Assembly: GCF_024606225.1 (NCBI RefSeq)
Contig: NZ_JAGRPU010000001.1
Span: 372,001 to 436,000, forward strand
Direction: 5' to 3'
From: Endozoicomonas sp. ISHI1
GTDB taxonomy: Bacteria > Pseudomonadota > Gammaproteobacteria > Pseudomonadales > Endozoicomonadaceae
DNA: 64,000 bases
Shown: positions 1 through 8,794 of the stretch, one piece after another
Position numbering within the stretch: the stretch's first letter is position 1
How the letters are laid out: the number at the start of each line of letters is the position of its first letter
Notes under the pieces: model-generated
Seen by the model: the letters and a program-made list of their open reading frames with translations, nothing else
Told to the model about the DNA's origin: nothing
Databases searched by the model: none
Made by a program: the position numbers and the translations under genes

Positions 1-70
1 GAGGCTCGCCATTGCTATAGATAGACGACCACAACCTTCTTCCAACTCGCAGATTTCTCTGCACTTGAAC

Positions 71-146
<76 letters not shown>

Positions 147-179
147 GGTGAAGATAATTTAGGACTTCTTCAAAGTCCG

Positions 180-264
180 AAGCGGAAAGCGAGACTCACT
201 CTTTAACATTGAGATGCCCCCAACCTTGTTCAGGCTCTGTTCTGCTAACTGAGCTATACCGGCC
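180..264 (-). pseudogene. decayed tRNA-Gly copy
   Basis: Between pgsA and the intact tRNA-Gly, the minus strand keeps recognisable tRNA-Gly pieces in order: TATAGCTCAGTTAGCAGA (D arm), CAAGGTTGGGG (3' anticodon stem and variable region) and GAGTCTCGCTTTCCGCT (3' T stem and acceptor). The anticodon stem-loop is damaged (GCCTGAACAAGG in place of ACCTTGCCAAGG), the T loop carries an insertion, and the 5' acceptor strand (GGCCGGT) no longer pairs with the 3' strand. The CCA end is lost. It is best read as a dead duplicate of the neighbouring tRNA. Confidence 0.7.
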
Positions 265-371
265 CGGCATCCATGTTCGTCAGTGCATGAAGCCCGAGAG
301 CTTCGCGTCCGTCGAAGATGTTGCGTAGTTTAAGAATATTTCGTCTGCTGTCAATAGATTAGAGTAATGAA

Positions 372-938
372 TTAGCTTTCAGCCTTAGAGAATGGTGTCA
401 GATCAGGCCATGCGGCTCGAAGGTACACATACATAGACCACAGTGTCAGGATGGCAGAGATGTAAAGCATTGCCAGACCAAGATACCCGATCATGGATTC
501 CAGAGGCACAGGGGCAAAGAGTAACAGGGTAATGGCCATCATTTGTCCGGCCGTTTTTAGTTTGCCGATCATATTCACCGCTACACTGGTTCGCTTACCT
601 ATCTCAGCCATCCATTCACGCAGGGCAGAAATAACAATTTCCCGGCCAATAATGATCGTAGCGGGTATGGTCATCCAGGCTGCCCTGAACTCTTCGACCA
701 ACAGGCATAATGCTGTTGCTACCATGATTTTGTCTGCCACCGGATCAAAAAAAGCACCGAAGGGGGTGGTCTGGTTCCAGCGTCTGGCCAAATAACCATC
801 AAACCAGTCAGTCGCAGCAGCGACTGCAAAGATGGCAGCGCAGAGAGTGTAACGCATTTCAATGGGCAGGTAGAAAATCAAGACCAGAAAAGGAACCAGA
901 ACAATGCGAAGCATCGTTAGAATATTCGGAATATTCAT
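372..938 (-). CDS. pgsA: CDP-diacylglycerol--glycerol-3-phosphate 3-phosphatidyltransferase
   Basis: PgsA makes phosphatidylglycerophosphate from CDP-diacylglycerol and glycerol-3-phosphate, the committed step to phosphatidylglycerol and cardiolipin, in the inner membrane. The 188-residue protein has the usual family length, several hydrophobic segments and the CDP-alcohol phosphotransferase signature at about residues 44-70 (DWFDGYLAR, then GAFFDPVADK), which supplies the metal-binding aspartates. It starts at MNIPNILTMLRI, a typical PgsA N terminus. It follows uvrC on the same strand after about 160 bp, matching the conserved uvrC-pgsA order. Confidence 0.96.
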   Translation of the reverse strand: MNIPNILTMLRIVLVPFLVLIFYLPIEMRYTLCAAIFAVAAATDWFDGYLARRWNQTTPFGAFFDPVADKIMVATALCLLVEEFRAAWMTIPATIIIGREIVISALREWMAEIGKRTSVAVNMIGKLKTAGQMMAITLLLFAPVPLESMIGYLGLAMLYISAILTLWSMYVYLRAAWPDLTPFSKAES

Positions 939-1099
939 AGCAACAGATAAATAACCATGATGTGTAACTTTGCTGAGGTCTTTCTACCAGAGTACTCATG
1001 CAACCCAAAGTTCTGGTGCAGACAGACCTACAGACCGTCGTTGAAAATATTTACAATCCCATAAGTTACACAGTCGAGAGAAATAGTACAAACCCGAAT

Positions 1100-2953
1100 C
1101 TACGATCCATGCAAATGAGCATGTATCTGTTCTGCCAGCTTCTGGCTGATACCCTCGACTTTTGCCAGCTCATCTAACGACGCGTTCATTACGCCATGAC
1201 GCCCCCCAAAGAACTTGAGCAATGCCGAGCGACGCTTGGCTCCAACTCCCGGAATATCTTCCAGAGTTGATCGTTTTCTGGCAACACTGCGCTTTTGTCG
1301 GTGGCCGGTAATGGCAAACCTGTGCGCTTCGTCCCGTATATGTTGAATCAGCAGCAGAGCGCCATCTTTTTCCAATGCGGGCAGCTCCTTGCCCTTATAA
1401 ATCAGTGTCTCAAGACCTGGTTTTCTGGAAACCCCTTTGGCGACACCCAATAAAGGAATATGCTGGAGAGATAACTCGTACATGACGTCCTCTGCCATGC
1501 TCAACTGCCCCTTACCGCCATCAATCAATATCAGATCCGGTGTATTCTCAGGCTGCCCGGTCAGGCTTTTATAACGCTTATGCAAGGCTTTCTTCATGGC
1601 GGCATAATCATCACCAGGCTCAATACCTGTTATGTTGAAACGCCGATACTGGCTTTTGTCGGGCCCTTCCTGATTAAACACAACACAGGAGGCAACCGTT
1701 GCCTCACCCATGGTATGACTGATATCAAAGCATTCAAACCGGGTTAACGGTTCTTTCAGCTTCAGCAGCCTACCCAATTGCTCTGTGCGCTTGCGTTGAT
1801 GGGTTTTACCAGCCAACTCAGACTGAAGGCTCGTCTGTGCATTTTTATCTGCCAGCTTCAACCAATCCTGTCGTTCGCCCCTGACCCGATGCTTGATTTT
1901 GACACTTTTACCCGACAACTGACTGATTCCCTGTTCAAGTACCTCGTGATCTTCCACGACAATAGGCAGGATAATCTCGGAGGGAAAATTTCGACTATTG
2001 GCAAGCTTGATATAAAACTGGGCCAGAAATTCTGAAAGGTGATCTTCTGGCTGATGGTCCAGCCTGAAATTCGGAAAATAGCTCTTGTGCCCCAATAACT
2101 GACCATTACGAACAAACAGCACCGCAAAGCAGACCTTACCCATTTGGTTGCAGTAACCGACTATGTCCGCATCACCGGTACTGCGATTGACCGACTGTTG
2201 TTCCTGAACTTGCCTGAGCTGGCTGATCTGATCCCTGATTTCAGCGGCTTCTTCAAACCTCAGTGCTTCGGACTCGCTCTCCATTCTTTTGATCAGTTTA
2301 CGGATGAGCTGCTGACTCTTTCCTTCCAGAAATTGGCGAGTATCCTGCACATCTTGCTGATATTCTTCCGAGCTGACCAGATTGACGCAGGGAGCCTTAC
2401 AGCGTTGGATCTGATGCTGGAGACAGGGACGACTTCTATTACGGAAATAACTGTTCTCACATTGTCTGACCTTGAACACCTTTTGCAGCAGATTCAAACT
2501 TTCCCGCACGGCACCACCACTGGGATAAGGACCAAAAAACAAGCCTTTCTTGCTTTTACTTCGACCTCTCTGATAGACAATACGAGGATACTCATCTTCC
2601 ACAGAGAGATAAATAAAGGGGTAGGACTTATCGTCCCTGAGAAGGATATTGTAGGGCGGTCTCCGGTCTTTGATGAGGTTTTGTTCCAGCAGCAAGGCCT
2701 CCAACTCGGAGTTGGTAATGGTTACCTCTATACTGTGGATCTTGCTCACCAGCGCCATGGTTTTGGTGGTCAGACCAGTAGGACGAAAGTAGCTGGACAG
2801 ACGATTTTTAAGATTTTTTGCTTTCCCGATATAAAGGGTATTCCCAAGATTGTCCCGCATGTCGTAGACACCCGGCTGTCTGGGCGCCTGTTTTAGAAAA
2901 GCCTTGTGATCGAAACGTTCTTTTTCTTCACCTTTAGCCATTGAGCCTGTCAT
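1100..2953 (-). CDS. uvrC: UvrABC excinuclease subunit C
   Basis: UvrC makes both incisions during nucleotide excision repair. Domains are visible in order: an N-terminal GIY-YIG nuclease (QPGVYDMRD ... LYIGKAKNLKNRLSSYF), the Cys-rich region (CENSYFRNRSRPC, CKAPC), a UVR motif (LIKRMESESEALRFEEAAEIRDQ), an RNase H-like C-terminal nuclease (FDISH, LILIDGGKGQL) and terminal helix-hairpin-helix motifs (LEDIPGVGAKRRSALLKFFGG). The frame can be extended to a GTG at 3007, but family members begin close to the GIY-YIG domain, so the ATG at 2953 (or 2941, after an AGG) is more likely. The response regulator gene lies just upstream, as in uvrY-uvrC and gacA-uvrC. Confidence 0.95.
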   Translation of the reverse strand: MTGSMAKGEEKERFDHKAFLKQAPRQPGVYDMRDNLGNTLYIGKAKNLKNRLSSYFRPTGLTTKTMALVSKIHSIEVTITNSELEALLLEQNLIKDRRPPYNILLRDDKSYPFIYLSVEDEYPRIVYQRGRSKSKKGLFFGPYPSGGAVRESLNLLQKVFKVRQCENSYFRNRSRPCLQHQIQRCKAPCVNLVSSEEYQQDVQDTRQFLEGKSQQLIRKLIKRMESESEALRFEEAAEIRDQISQLRQVQEQQSVNRSTGDADIVGYCNQMGKVCFAVLFVRNGQLLGHKSYFPNFRLDHQPEDHLSEFLAQFYIKLANSRNFPSEIILPIVVEDHEVLEQGISQLSGKSVKIKHRVRGERQDWLKLADKNAQTSLQSELAGKTHQRKRTEQLGRLLKLKEPLTRFECFDISHTMGEATVASCVVFNQEGPDKSQYRRFNITGIEPGDDYAAMKKALHKRYKSLTGQPENTPDLILIDGGKGQLSMAEDVMYELSLQHIPLLGVAKGVSRKPGLETLIYKGKELPALEKDGALLLIQHIRDEAHRFAITGHRQKRSVARKRSTLEDIPGVGAKRRSALLKFFGGRHGVMNASLDELAKVEGISQKLAEQIHAHLHGS

Positions 2954-3041
2954 GGAATACAAATACTGTCGATTAATTTCGGACAGTATACTGACAAACA
3001 AGACCACAGACCTACAACTTCAGCTCATGACCTGTCGTTGA

Positions 3042-3698
3042 TCAGACTGAAGCAGCATCCTGCCCTACTTCAATCAGCCGGTACCGAATCGCCAAATGTG
3101 TTAATTCCACATCACTGTTTATTTGCAGCTTCTCAAAAATACGGTAGCGGTAACTGTTCACCGTTTTAGTACTCAGACAGAGTTTGTCCGAAATGGCCTG
3201 CACCTTTTCACAACTGACTATCATCAGGCATATCTGCATTTCCCTACTGGACAGTTTTTCAAAGGGGGAACCTGAGGAAGGATGTAAGGACTTCAACGCC
3301 ATTTGCTGAGCAATATCAGGACTGATGTAGCGTTTGCCAACGACCACCGCCCTGATGGTGGTAACCATCTCATCGATACTGATGCCTTTGGTGACGTACC
3401 CAGCTGCACCGGCTTCCATCAGTTTGGCAGGATACAGCTCATCATTGCAGACGGTGACAGCAATGACCTGAATCTCTGGGAATGACCGACTGATCTTACG
3501 TGTGGCCTCCAGACCACCAATCCCCGGCATTCGGACATCCATCAGTACCACCTGGGGCTTGAGGCTACGACACTTTTCAACGGCCTCTTCCCCGCTACTG
3601 GCCTCACCGACGATGACCAGTCCCTCTACATCGGAAAGCATGCGGGACAAGCCCGTTCTCACCAGATCATGATCGTCAGCAATCAGTACGCGAATCAT
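3042..3698 (-). CDS. uvrY: response regulator, GacA/UvrY family
   Basis: This is a two-component regulator of the NarL/FixJ class, 218 residues. The receiver domain has the acidic pair in LIADDHD, the phospho-accepting Asp in [10 protein letters not shown], the switch Thr in VIAVTVCND and the Lys in YVTKGIS. The LuxR-type helix-turn-helix follows at about 150-205 ([25 protein letters not shown], then [19 protein letters not shown]). The start is the ATG at 3698, preceded by GGAG at a good distance; an in-frame TTG at 3710 would place that GGAG inside the gene. The order before uvrC is the one conserved for gacA/uvrY, whose product activates small RNAs that titrate CsrA/RsmA. The partner kinase is not in the window. 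Confidence 0.93.
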   Translation of the reverse strand: MIRVLIADDHDLVRTGLSRMLSDVEGLVIVGEASSGEEAVEKCRSLKPQVVLMDVRMPGIGGLEATRKISRSFPEIQVIAVTVCNDELYPAKLMEAGAAGYVTKGISIDEMVTTIRAVVVGKRYISPDIAQQMALKSLHPSSGSPFEKLSSREMQICLMIVSCEKVQAISDKLCLSTKTVNSYRYRIFEKLQINSDVELTHLAIRYRLIEVGQDAASV

Positions 3699-3791
3699 GA
3701 CATACTCCAACCTGCATCTTTATAGTTGTTATGTTCCTAATCCATCTCTCATTTCCCTGATGGTAAACCACTCCAATGTCACCACACTCAG

Positions 3792-3831
3792 AAAAAAGCC
3801 TGAGCACGAGTAATATCGTACAACAGGCTTA
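3792..3831 (-). terminator. rho-independent terminator of etfBA
   Basis: On the minus strand the arms AAGCCTG and CAGGCTT pair around a roughly 20-nt loop and are followed at once by a T run (TTTTTTC). It lies about 50 bp past the etfA stop codon. Confidence 0.65.
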
Positions 3832-3877
3832 TCCTACTACCAATATGTTTGGACTAGCAGAATACTACAGGCCAAAA

Positions 3878-4807
3878 TTAGAGCTTGCTTTCCAGTTCCG
3901 GTACAGCTTCAAACAGATCCGCTACCAGACCATAGTCGGCTACCTGGAAGATAGGCGCTTCTTCGTCTTTGTTGATGGCAACAATGACCTTAGAGTCTTT
4001 CATACCTGCCAAATGCTGGATCGCACCGGAAATACCAATAGCAACGTACAGGTTAGGAGCAACAATTTTACCAGTCTGTCCAACCTGCATGTCATTAGGT
4101 ACAAAACCTGCATCTACTGCTGCACGAGAAGCACCTACCGCAGCACCGAGTTTGTCAGCCAGTTTGTAAAGGATCTCGAAGTTTTCTCCGTTACCCATAC
4201 CACGACCACCGGATACTACAATTTTTGCAGCACCCAGTTCTGGACGATCAGACTTCGCCATCTCTTCACTGACAAAGGAAGATATACCTGCGTCATGAGC
4301 GATGTCCAGCTGCTCAACAGGTGCACTACCACCATTAGCCGCCACGGGATCAAAACCAGTACCGCGAACGGTGACAACTTTCACAGACGCACTGCTTTGA
4401 ACCGTTGCAATGGCATTACCGGCGTAGATCGGACGGGCAAAAGTGTCAGCACTGTCGACACGTATGATGTCAGAGATTTGCTCAACATCCAGCAAAGCAG
4501 CGACACGGGGCATATAGTTTTTGCCACTGGTGCTGGCAGCACTCAGAATATGGCCATAGCCTTTGCCCAGTTCAGCAACCAGCAGACTGACGTTTTCTGC
4601 CAACTGGTGCTCATAGGCGGCATTGTCCACAACCATAACCTTGCTGACACCTTCAACGGCTGATGCTGCTTCGGCAACAGAACCACAACCGGATCCAGCG
4701 ACTAATACATGAACATCATCGCCTATTTGACGGGCAGCCGCTACCGTATTCAGAGTGGCCGCGCCCAGGGCTGCATTGTCATGCTCTGCAACTACGAGAA
4801 TAGCCAT
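3878..4807 (-). CDS. etfA: electron transfer flavoprotein subunit alpha
   Basis: EtfA pairs with EtfB to carry electrons from acyl-CoA and other dehydrogenases to ETF:ubiquinone oxidoreductase. The 309-residue protein has the N-terminal ETF domain (residues 1-185) and the C-terminal FAD-binding domain with the signature [55 protein letters not shown] spread over about 198-265. The ATG overlaps the etfB stop codon by one base (TAATG), which implies translational coupling. The dehydrogenase gene that receives the electrons is divergent from 6076. Confidence 0.97.
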   Translation of the reverse strand: MAILVVAEHDNAALGAATLNTVAAARQIGDDVHVLVAGSGCGSVAEAASAVEGVSKVMVVDNAAYEHQLAENVSLLVAELGKGYGHILSAASTSGKNYMPRVAALLDVEQISDIIRVDSADTFARPIYAGNAIATVQSSASVKVVTVRGTGFDPVAANGGSAPVEQLDIAHDAGISSFVSEEMAKSDRPELGAAKIVVSGGRGMGNGENFEILYKLADKLGAAVGASRAAVDAGFVPNDMQVGQTGKIVAPNLYVAIGISGAIQHLAGMKDSKVIVAINKDEEAPIFQVADYGLVADLFEAVPELESKL

Positions 4808-5556
4808 TAGATTACCTTCGCTTCTGTTTTCAGTTTTTCGATCAGTTCATCAACGCTGCCCACACGGATGCCGGCACTGCGCTCCGCAGGTGGCTCAACT
4901 TTCAGAGTATTCAGGGAAGAAGTCACCTCAACACCCAGATCTGCAGGTGTTTTGACGTCGAGAGGTTTACGTTTGGCCTTCATGATATTGGGCAGAGAAG
5001 CATAACGAGGCTCATTCAAGCGCAGGTCTGTCGTCACGATAGCGGGCAGTGACAGGGAAACTGTCTGCAGACCACCGTCGACTTCACGAGTGACAGAGGC
5101 TTTGCCATCTTCTATAGTCACTTCAGAAGCGAAAGTACCCTGAGGCAGACCCGATAATGCCGCCAACATCTGACCGGTTTGGTTGTTATCACTGTCGATG
5201 GACTGTTTACCCAGAATCACCAGATCTGGTTTTTCTTCATCAACAATGGCTTTGAGCAGTTTGGCAACAGACAGAGAACCGGGGTTTTCGTCGGTTTCTA
5301 CCTGAATACCGCGATCAGCACCCAGAGCAAGAGCGGTGCGTATCTGCTCCTGACACTCTTTGGTCCCGAGTGAAACAACAACGATTTCAGTGGCAACACC
5401 CTTTTCCTTCAGTCTTACCGCTTCTTCAACAGCAATTTCACAGAAAGGATTGATGGCCATTTTGACGTTCGTGAGATCGACATCACTATGGTCCGCTTTT
5501 ACACGAACCTTGACGTTATAGTCGATGACTCTCTTAACGGCTACAAGTATTTTCAT
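4807..5556 (-). CDS. etfB: electron transfer flavoprotein subunit beta
   Basis: This is the beta subunit of the ETF heterodimer, which binds AMP structurally. The 249 residues match the family's usual length. It begins [20 protein letters not shown] and contains the ETF-beta signature region (about residues 110-180, including [19 protein letters not shown]). A strong AAGGAAGG ribosome site precedes the ATG. It is first in the etfBA operon, with a possible promoter and PsrA-like site near 5683-5723. Confidence 0.97.
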   Translation of the reverse strand: MKILVAVKRVIDYNVKVRVKADHSDVDLTNVKMAINPFCEIAVEEAVRLKEKGVATEIVVVSLGTKECQEQIRTALALGADRGIQVETDENPGSLSVAKLLKAIVDEEKPDLVILGKQSIDSDNNQTGQMLAALSGLPQGTFASEVTIEDGKASVTREVDGGLQTVSLSLPAIVTTDLRLNEPRYASLPNIMKAKRKPLDVKTPADLGVEVTSSLNTLKVEPPAERSAGIRVGSVDELIEKLKTEAKVI

Positions 5557-5682
5557 GGGTTCGCAGCCTTCCTTATTTATACTATGACTGGATACTTGGT
5601 TGTGAGGCAGGGTATGAAATCTCCGAAAACATCGCGCGGAGCATCAATTGTTATCATTGTTTCACATCGCTGCTGTGTGGGC

Positions 5683-5723
5683 AGTCTAACAGCACGTCAA
5701 TAAGGGTTCAAACCTATGTTCAA
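5683..5723 (-). promoter_or_regulatory. possible etfBA promoter with PsrA-like half-palindrome
   Basis: On the minus strand TTGAAC (5706-5711) and TAGACT (5683-5688) are 17 bp apart, a fair sigma-70 pair about 130 bp before etfB. The box CAAAC-N4-GTTCA (5709-5722) overlaps the -35 element and differs by two bases from the PsrA palindrome CAAAC-N4-GTTTG. The promoter call is weak alone. It gains support from the perfect copy in front of the divergent dehydrogenase gene. Confidence 0.4.
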
Positions 5724-5910
5724 GATTGATGCAAATCCGACAGCTCTAATGAACTATGTGTCTGACCAAAGCCTTTTATTAGAACACCCAAACATTATGA
5801 CATCTTCCACATGTAGTCAGAGACTCTTCACTGGCAGAATGGCAAATGGCACTCTGCCGAGCCGAGCGAGCCCTGACACAGCGAACACTGGTTATTTGCG
5901 TTAGAGCCAG
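5724..5910. other. remaining intergenic sequence between etfB and the ETF dehydrogenase gene
   Basis: I see no credible gene here. A short frame at 5716-5904 has no ribosome site and no recognisable product. A small hairpin, GGCAGA/TCTGCC, lies near 5832-5857 with no T run. Confidence 0.4.
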
Positions 5911-5944
5911 TATAATGCAGAAAAAAATTCAAACAACTGTTTGA
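5911..5944 (+). promoter_or_regulatory. possible promoter -10 and PsrA-type operator before the ETF dehydrogenase gene
   Basis: A TATAAT hexamer at 5911-5916 is followed at 5929-5944 by the perfect palindrome TCAAACAACTGTTTGA. In Pseudomonas, PsrA (a TetR-family fatty-acid sensor) binds (G/C)AAAC-N2-4-GTTT(G/C) and represses fatty-acid oxidation genes, reported there to include the etf genes. The position just past the -10 box fits repression near the transcription start. The -35 element is poor. No psrA gene is in the window, so the regulator is inferred. Confidence 0.5.
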
Positions 5945-6075
5945 TTTTCATGCCAGGAGATTTTTCTGACTATGACAGCCCGGAAAGGTTAACCGGAAAG
6001 TTGGAGTGTCATCAGACACAAAGAACATTGTATGAAAATCACCATGTGATAACCCGGTGAGGGAGGGGATCCATC

Positions 6076-7734
6076 TTGGAACGCGAGTCTATGCCATTTG
6101 ACGTGGTAATTGTGGGCGCTGGACCATCCGGTTTGTCTGCTGCATGTCGTCTTATGCAACTGTCACAGGAAGCAGGTCAAGAACTCTCTGTCTGCGTCGT
6201 TGAGAAAGGATCAGAGGTAGGAGCACACATCCTGTCTGGTGCCGTCTTCGAACCTACTGCCCTGAATGAACTGTTTCCCGACTGGAAAGAAAAAGGGGCA
6301 CCACTGAATACCGCTGTCGTTTCCGACGATATCTACTGGTTAAGTTCCCAGGAAAAGGCCATGAAAGTGCCGGGTGCCTTTGTACCCAAGACGATGCACA
6401 ACGAAGGCAATTACATCATCAGCCTGGGCAACCTCTGTCGCTGGCTGGCTGAACAGGCTGAGAGCCTGGGTGTGGAAGTATTCCCCGGCTTTGCTGCCAA
6501 CGAAATCCTGTTCAATGAAGATGGCAGTGTGAAAGGGGTTGCGACTGGTGACATGGGCATCTCTGCCAATGGCGAGAAAAAAGACAGTTACATGCCTGGT
6601 ATGGAACTGCACGCCAAATACACCCTTTTCTCAGAAGGCTGTCGTGGTCAACTGGGTAAAGAAATCATCAGCCGTTTCAATCTGGACGAAGGTAAAGACC
6701 CACAACATTATGGCATTGGTATCAAAGAGCTGTGGGATGTCACTCCAGAGAACCACTCTGAAGGTCTGGTCGTGCACACTGCTGGCTGGCCTCTGACTGA
6801 TAGCGGCTCAACTGGCGGCGGCTTCCTTTACCACATTGAGAACAACCAGGTCGTACTGGGCCTGATTACCGACCTGAGTTACTCCAACCCTCACGTCAGT
6901 CCTTTTGAAGAGTTCCAGCGTTACAAGCAGAGCCCAACCATCAAGAAATTCCTCGAAGGTGGTAAACGGGTGTCTTACGGTGCCCGTGCTCTTGCCAAAG
7001 GCGGCCCTCAGTCCTTACCAAAAATGACCTTTGCCGGCGGCCTTCTGATCGGTTGTGATGCAGGCACCATGAACGGTGCCAAAATCAAGGGTTCTCACAC
7101 AGCTATGAAGTCCGGCATGTTGGCAGCCGAGGAAGTCTTCAAGTCAATTAGCAGTGGCTCCGAAGGCGGCGAAGACCTCACTTCTTACACAAAAGCTTTT
7201 GAAAGCTCCTGGCTGGGCGATGAGTTGCAGGCACAGAGAAACTTTGGTCCGGCCATGCATAAGTGGGGTAACTTCATAGGAGCGGGCTTTGCGTTTATCG
7301 ACCAAAATATTTTTGGTGGCAAGCTGCCATTTACCCTGCATGATAAAACACCCGACTACGCAACACTCAAGCCAGCGATTGATAGTAGAAAGATTGATTA
7401 TCCAAAACCGGATGGTGTCATAAGCTTTGATCGTCTGAGTTCTGTGTTCCTGTCCAACACTAACCATGAAGAAGATCAGCCCTGCCACCTGAAACTGGCC
7501 GATGCTTCGATTCCTCTGAGAGATAACCTGCCTAAATACGACGAGCCTGCTCAGCGTTACTGTCCGGCTGGCGTTTATGAAATTGTCGAAGACGAAACAT
7601 CTGGCGAGCAGCGCTTCCAGATCAACAGTCAGAACTGTGTTCATTGTAAAACCTGCGACATCAAGGATCCGGCCCAGAACATTAACTGGGTTGCTCCGGA
7701 AGGCACCGGTGGCCCCAACTACCCGAACATGTGA
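6076..7734 (+). CDS. electron transfer flavoprotein-ubiquinone oxidoreductase
   Basis: ETF-QO oxidises reduced ETF and passes electrons to ubiquinone in the membrane. The 552 residues have an N-terminal FAD dinucleotide fold (VVIVGAGPSGLSAACRL), a second FAD-contact motif (LLIGCDAGTMN, near residue 320) and a C-terminal 4Fe-4S site (CPAGVYEI, then NCVHCKTCDIKDP). The start is a TTG after a strong GGGAGGGGA. The first residues MERES followed by MPFDVVIVG resemble the N terminus of Pseudomonas homologues, so the TTG is preferred over the ATG at 6091. It is divergent from etfBA, and its operator suggests co-control with fatty-acid oxidation. Confidence 0.96.
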   Translation: MERESMPFDVVIVGAGPSGLSAACRLMQLSQEAGQELSVCVVEKGSEVGAHILSGAVFEPTALNELFPDWKEKGAPLNTAVVSDDIYWLSSQEKAMKVPGAFVPKTMHNEGNYIISLGNLCRWLAEQAESLGVEVFPGFAANEILFNEDGSVKGVATGDMGISANGEKKDSYMPGMELHAKYTLFSEGCRGQLGKEIISRFNLDEGKDPQHYGIGIKELWDVTPENHSEGLVVHTAGWPLTDSGSTGGGFLYHIENNQVVLGLITDLSYSNPHVSPFEEFQRYKQSPTIKKFLEGGKRVSYGARALAKGGPQSLPKMTFAGGLLIGCDAGTMNGAKIKGSHTAMKSGMLAAEEVFKSISSGSEGGEDLTSYTKAFESSWLGDELQAQRNFGPAMHKWGNFIGAGFAFIDQNIFGGKLPFTLHDKTPDYATLKPAIDSRKIDYPKPDGVISFDRLSSVFLSNTNHEEDQPCHLKLADASIPLRDNLPKYDEPAQRYCPAGVYEIVEDETSGEQRFQINSQNCVHCKTCDIKDPAQNINWVAPEGTGGPNYPNM

Positions 7735-7759
7735 GTGCGACGAGAGTCGCCTTGCTAGC

Positions 7760-7790
7760 GTGTAAGCGCTTGATTTTAAAGCGCTTACAC
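7760..7790 (+). terminator. strong hairpin after the ETF dehydrogenase gene
   Basis: A perfect 12-bp inverted repeat (GTGTAAGCGCTT and its complement) encloses a 7-nt loop 25 bp past the stop codon. There is no T run on either side, so it may be a processing or stability hairpin rather than a classical terminator. The half-sites TGTAAG/CTTACA recall the GacA/UvrY box, but their spacing (17 nt) is wrong for that. Confidence 0.4.
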
Positions 7791-8536
7791 ACCTACCGTC
7801 AAAGTCGTAGAGACATTCGGTAGTCAGTGTGGTGAAAACCCGCATATCTTTAACTATCGTCGGTATAAAGACTATTCCACGCCCTGACACTATCAACAGC
7901 GGCTGCTCATTGCGGCCACGTTCTGCTGCGACTGTAAATCTGCGGGACTGCGCTCCATTATTCTTGATGAGCTTTATGATGATCTTTGCAACTGGGGGAG
8001 CCAGGGGCATGCTAGGCACAAAGAGCATTACAAGTCTGAATCAGGTGCTCAGTTAATGTTTCACATTGGGTTATTCGGGGCGCCCATAGAGTCTTTAAGC
8101 CTATGCGACACTGAAGAGCAGGAGGTCGTCATTCCCGCGAAAGAGAATGTCCCAAAAGTCCTGCGTTTCCCTGATACGGTGTTAAAAAATGACTCAAAAT
8201 GCTCATCTACTCGCTGTGAACCGGGCTTTTTCGCCACTTTTTGCCTTTTCTCAGCTTTGCTAGCCACTTTTGCAACAGCCTCAAAGGCGGGAATCATTCA
8301 GCTTGAGTTAATAAGCTTGCAGCTATACCTTCTGGCGAGTATCCACTCTCCCTTTTGTGTCAAGATTCTTTACGAAACTGACCCTACAGAGGGGGAAGCA
8401 GGCAAAACATGCAAAAGATCCGTTACAAGTAATTTGCAAGTTTCTTGACCGTCTATAAGCAGATATCAAAAGTATCGATCGAATCGCAGGACTTACAAAA
8501 CCCCTTATAGAATGAGCTCTGCACCATCAGAGACGG
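7791..8536. other. 745-bp stretch without a supported gene
   Basis: Open frames exist (for example 8056-8448 on the plus strand and 8061-8297 on the minus strand). None has a good ribosome site, a recognisable domain or normal composition, and they overlap antisense. The segment around 8190-8280 is rich in short repeats and looks like degenerate intergenic repeat sequence. I see nothing else. Confidence 0.4.
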
Positions 8537-8579
8537 GAAAAAAGAAACCCGTGCCTCTGGGGGAAGAGTGCACGGGTTA
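8537..8579 (-). terminator. rho-independent terminator of the NlpC/P60-like gene
   Basis: AACCCGTGC pairs with GCACGGGTT, and an inner CTCT/AGAG extends the stem. On the minus strand the hairpin is followed by TTTCTTTTTT. It lies about 215 bp past the stop codon at 8795, so the transcript would have a long 3' region. Confidence 0.6.
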
Positions 8580-8640
8580 AGACCATTAGGAGTGAAACAT
8601 AGGTACACAATGCAAGTATCGAGGTCAATTACTGACCTAG

Positions 8641-8676
8641 ACTGATTGATCGTAGGGGGAAGTCGATCGGATCAGT
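8641..8676. other. second hairpin with the same loop core
   Basis: ACTGAT/ATCAGT and GATCG/CGATC form a two-part stem around TAGGGGGAAGT. The core GGGGGAAG recurs in the hairpin at 8548-8576. This one lacks a T run. A smaller hairpin AGGTCA/TGACCT lies between them near 8622-8638. The meaning is unknown. Confidence 0.35.
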
Positions 8677-8794
8677 AGGACTAATTATGGTGCAGAATCT
8701 TCATGCGTCCACTGAGCTGTAAGATCAATTCAGAATAATCAGGTTTTTTATTACACTCGATTGATTTTATATCCGTCAGTTTAACCGTTAAGTT

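Noticed and set aside
3776..4663. 295-codon plus-strand frame opposite etfA
   Set aside because: Shadow frame; rich in Thr, Cys and Arg and starting inside the etfA terminator.
7144..8028. 294-codon minus-strand frame
   Set aside because: It is largely antisense to the ETF dehydrogenase gene and has no protein-like motifs.
8056..8448. 130-codon plus-strand frame
   Set aside because: No ribosome site, no domain, overlaps an antisense frame and looks like degenerate repeat DNA.
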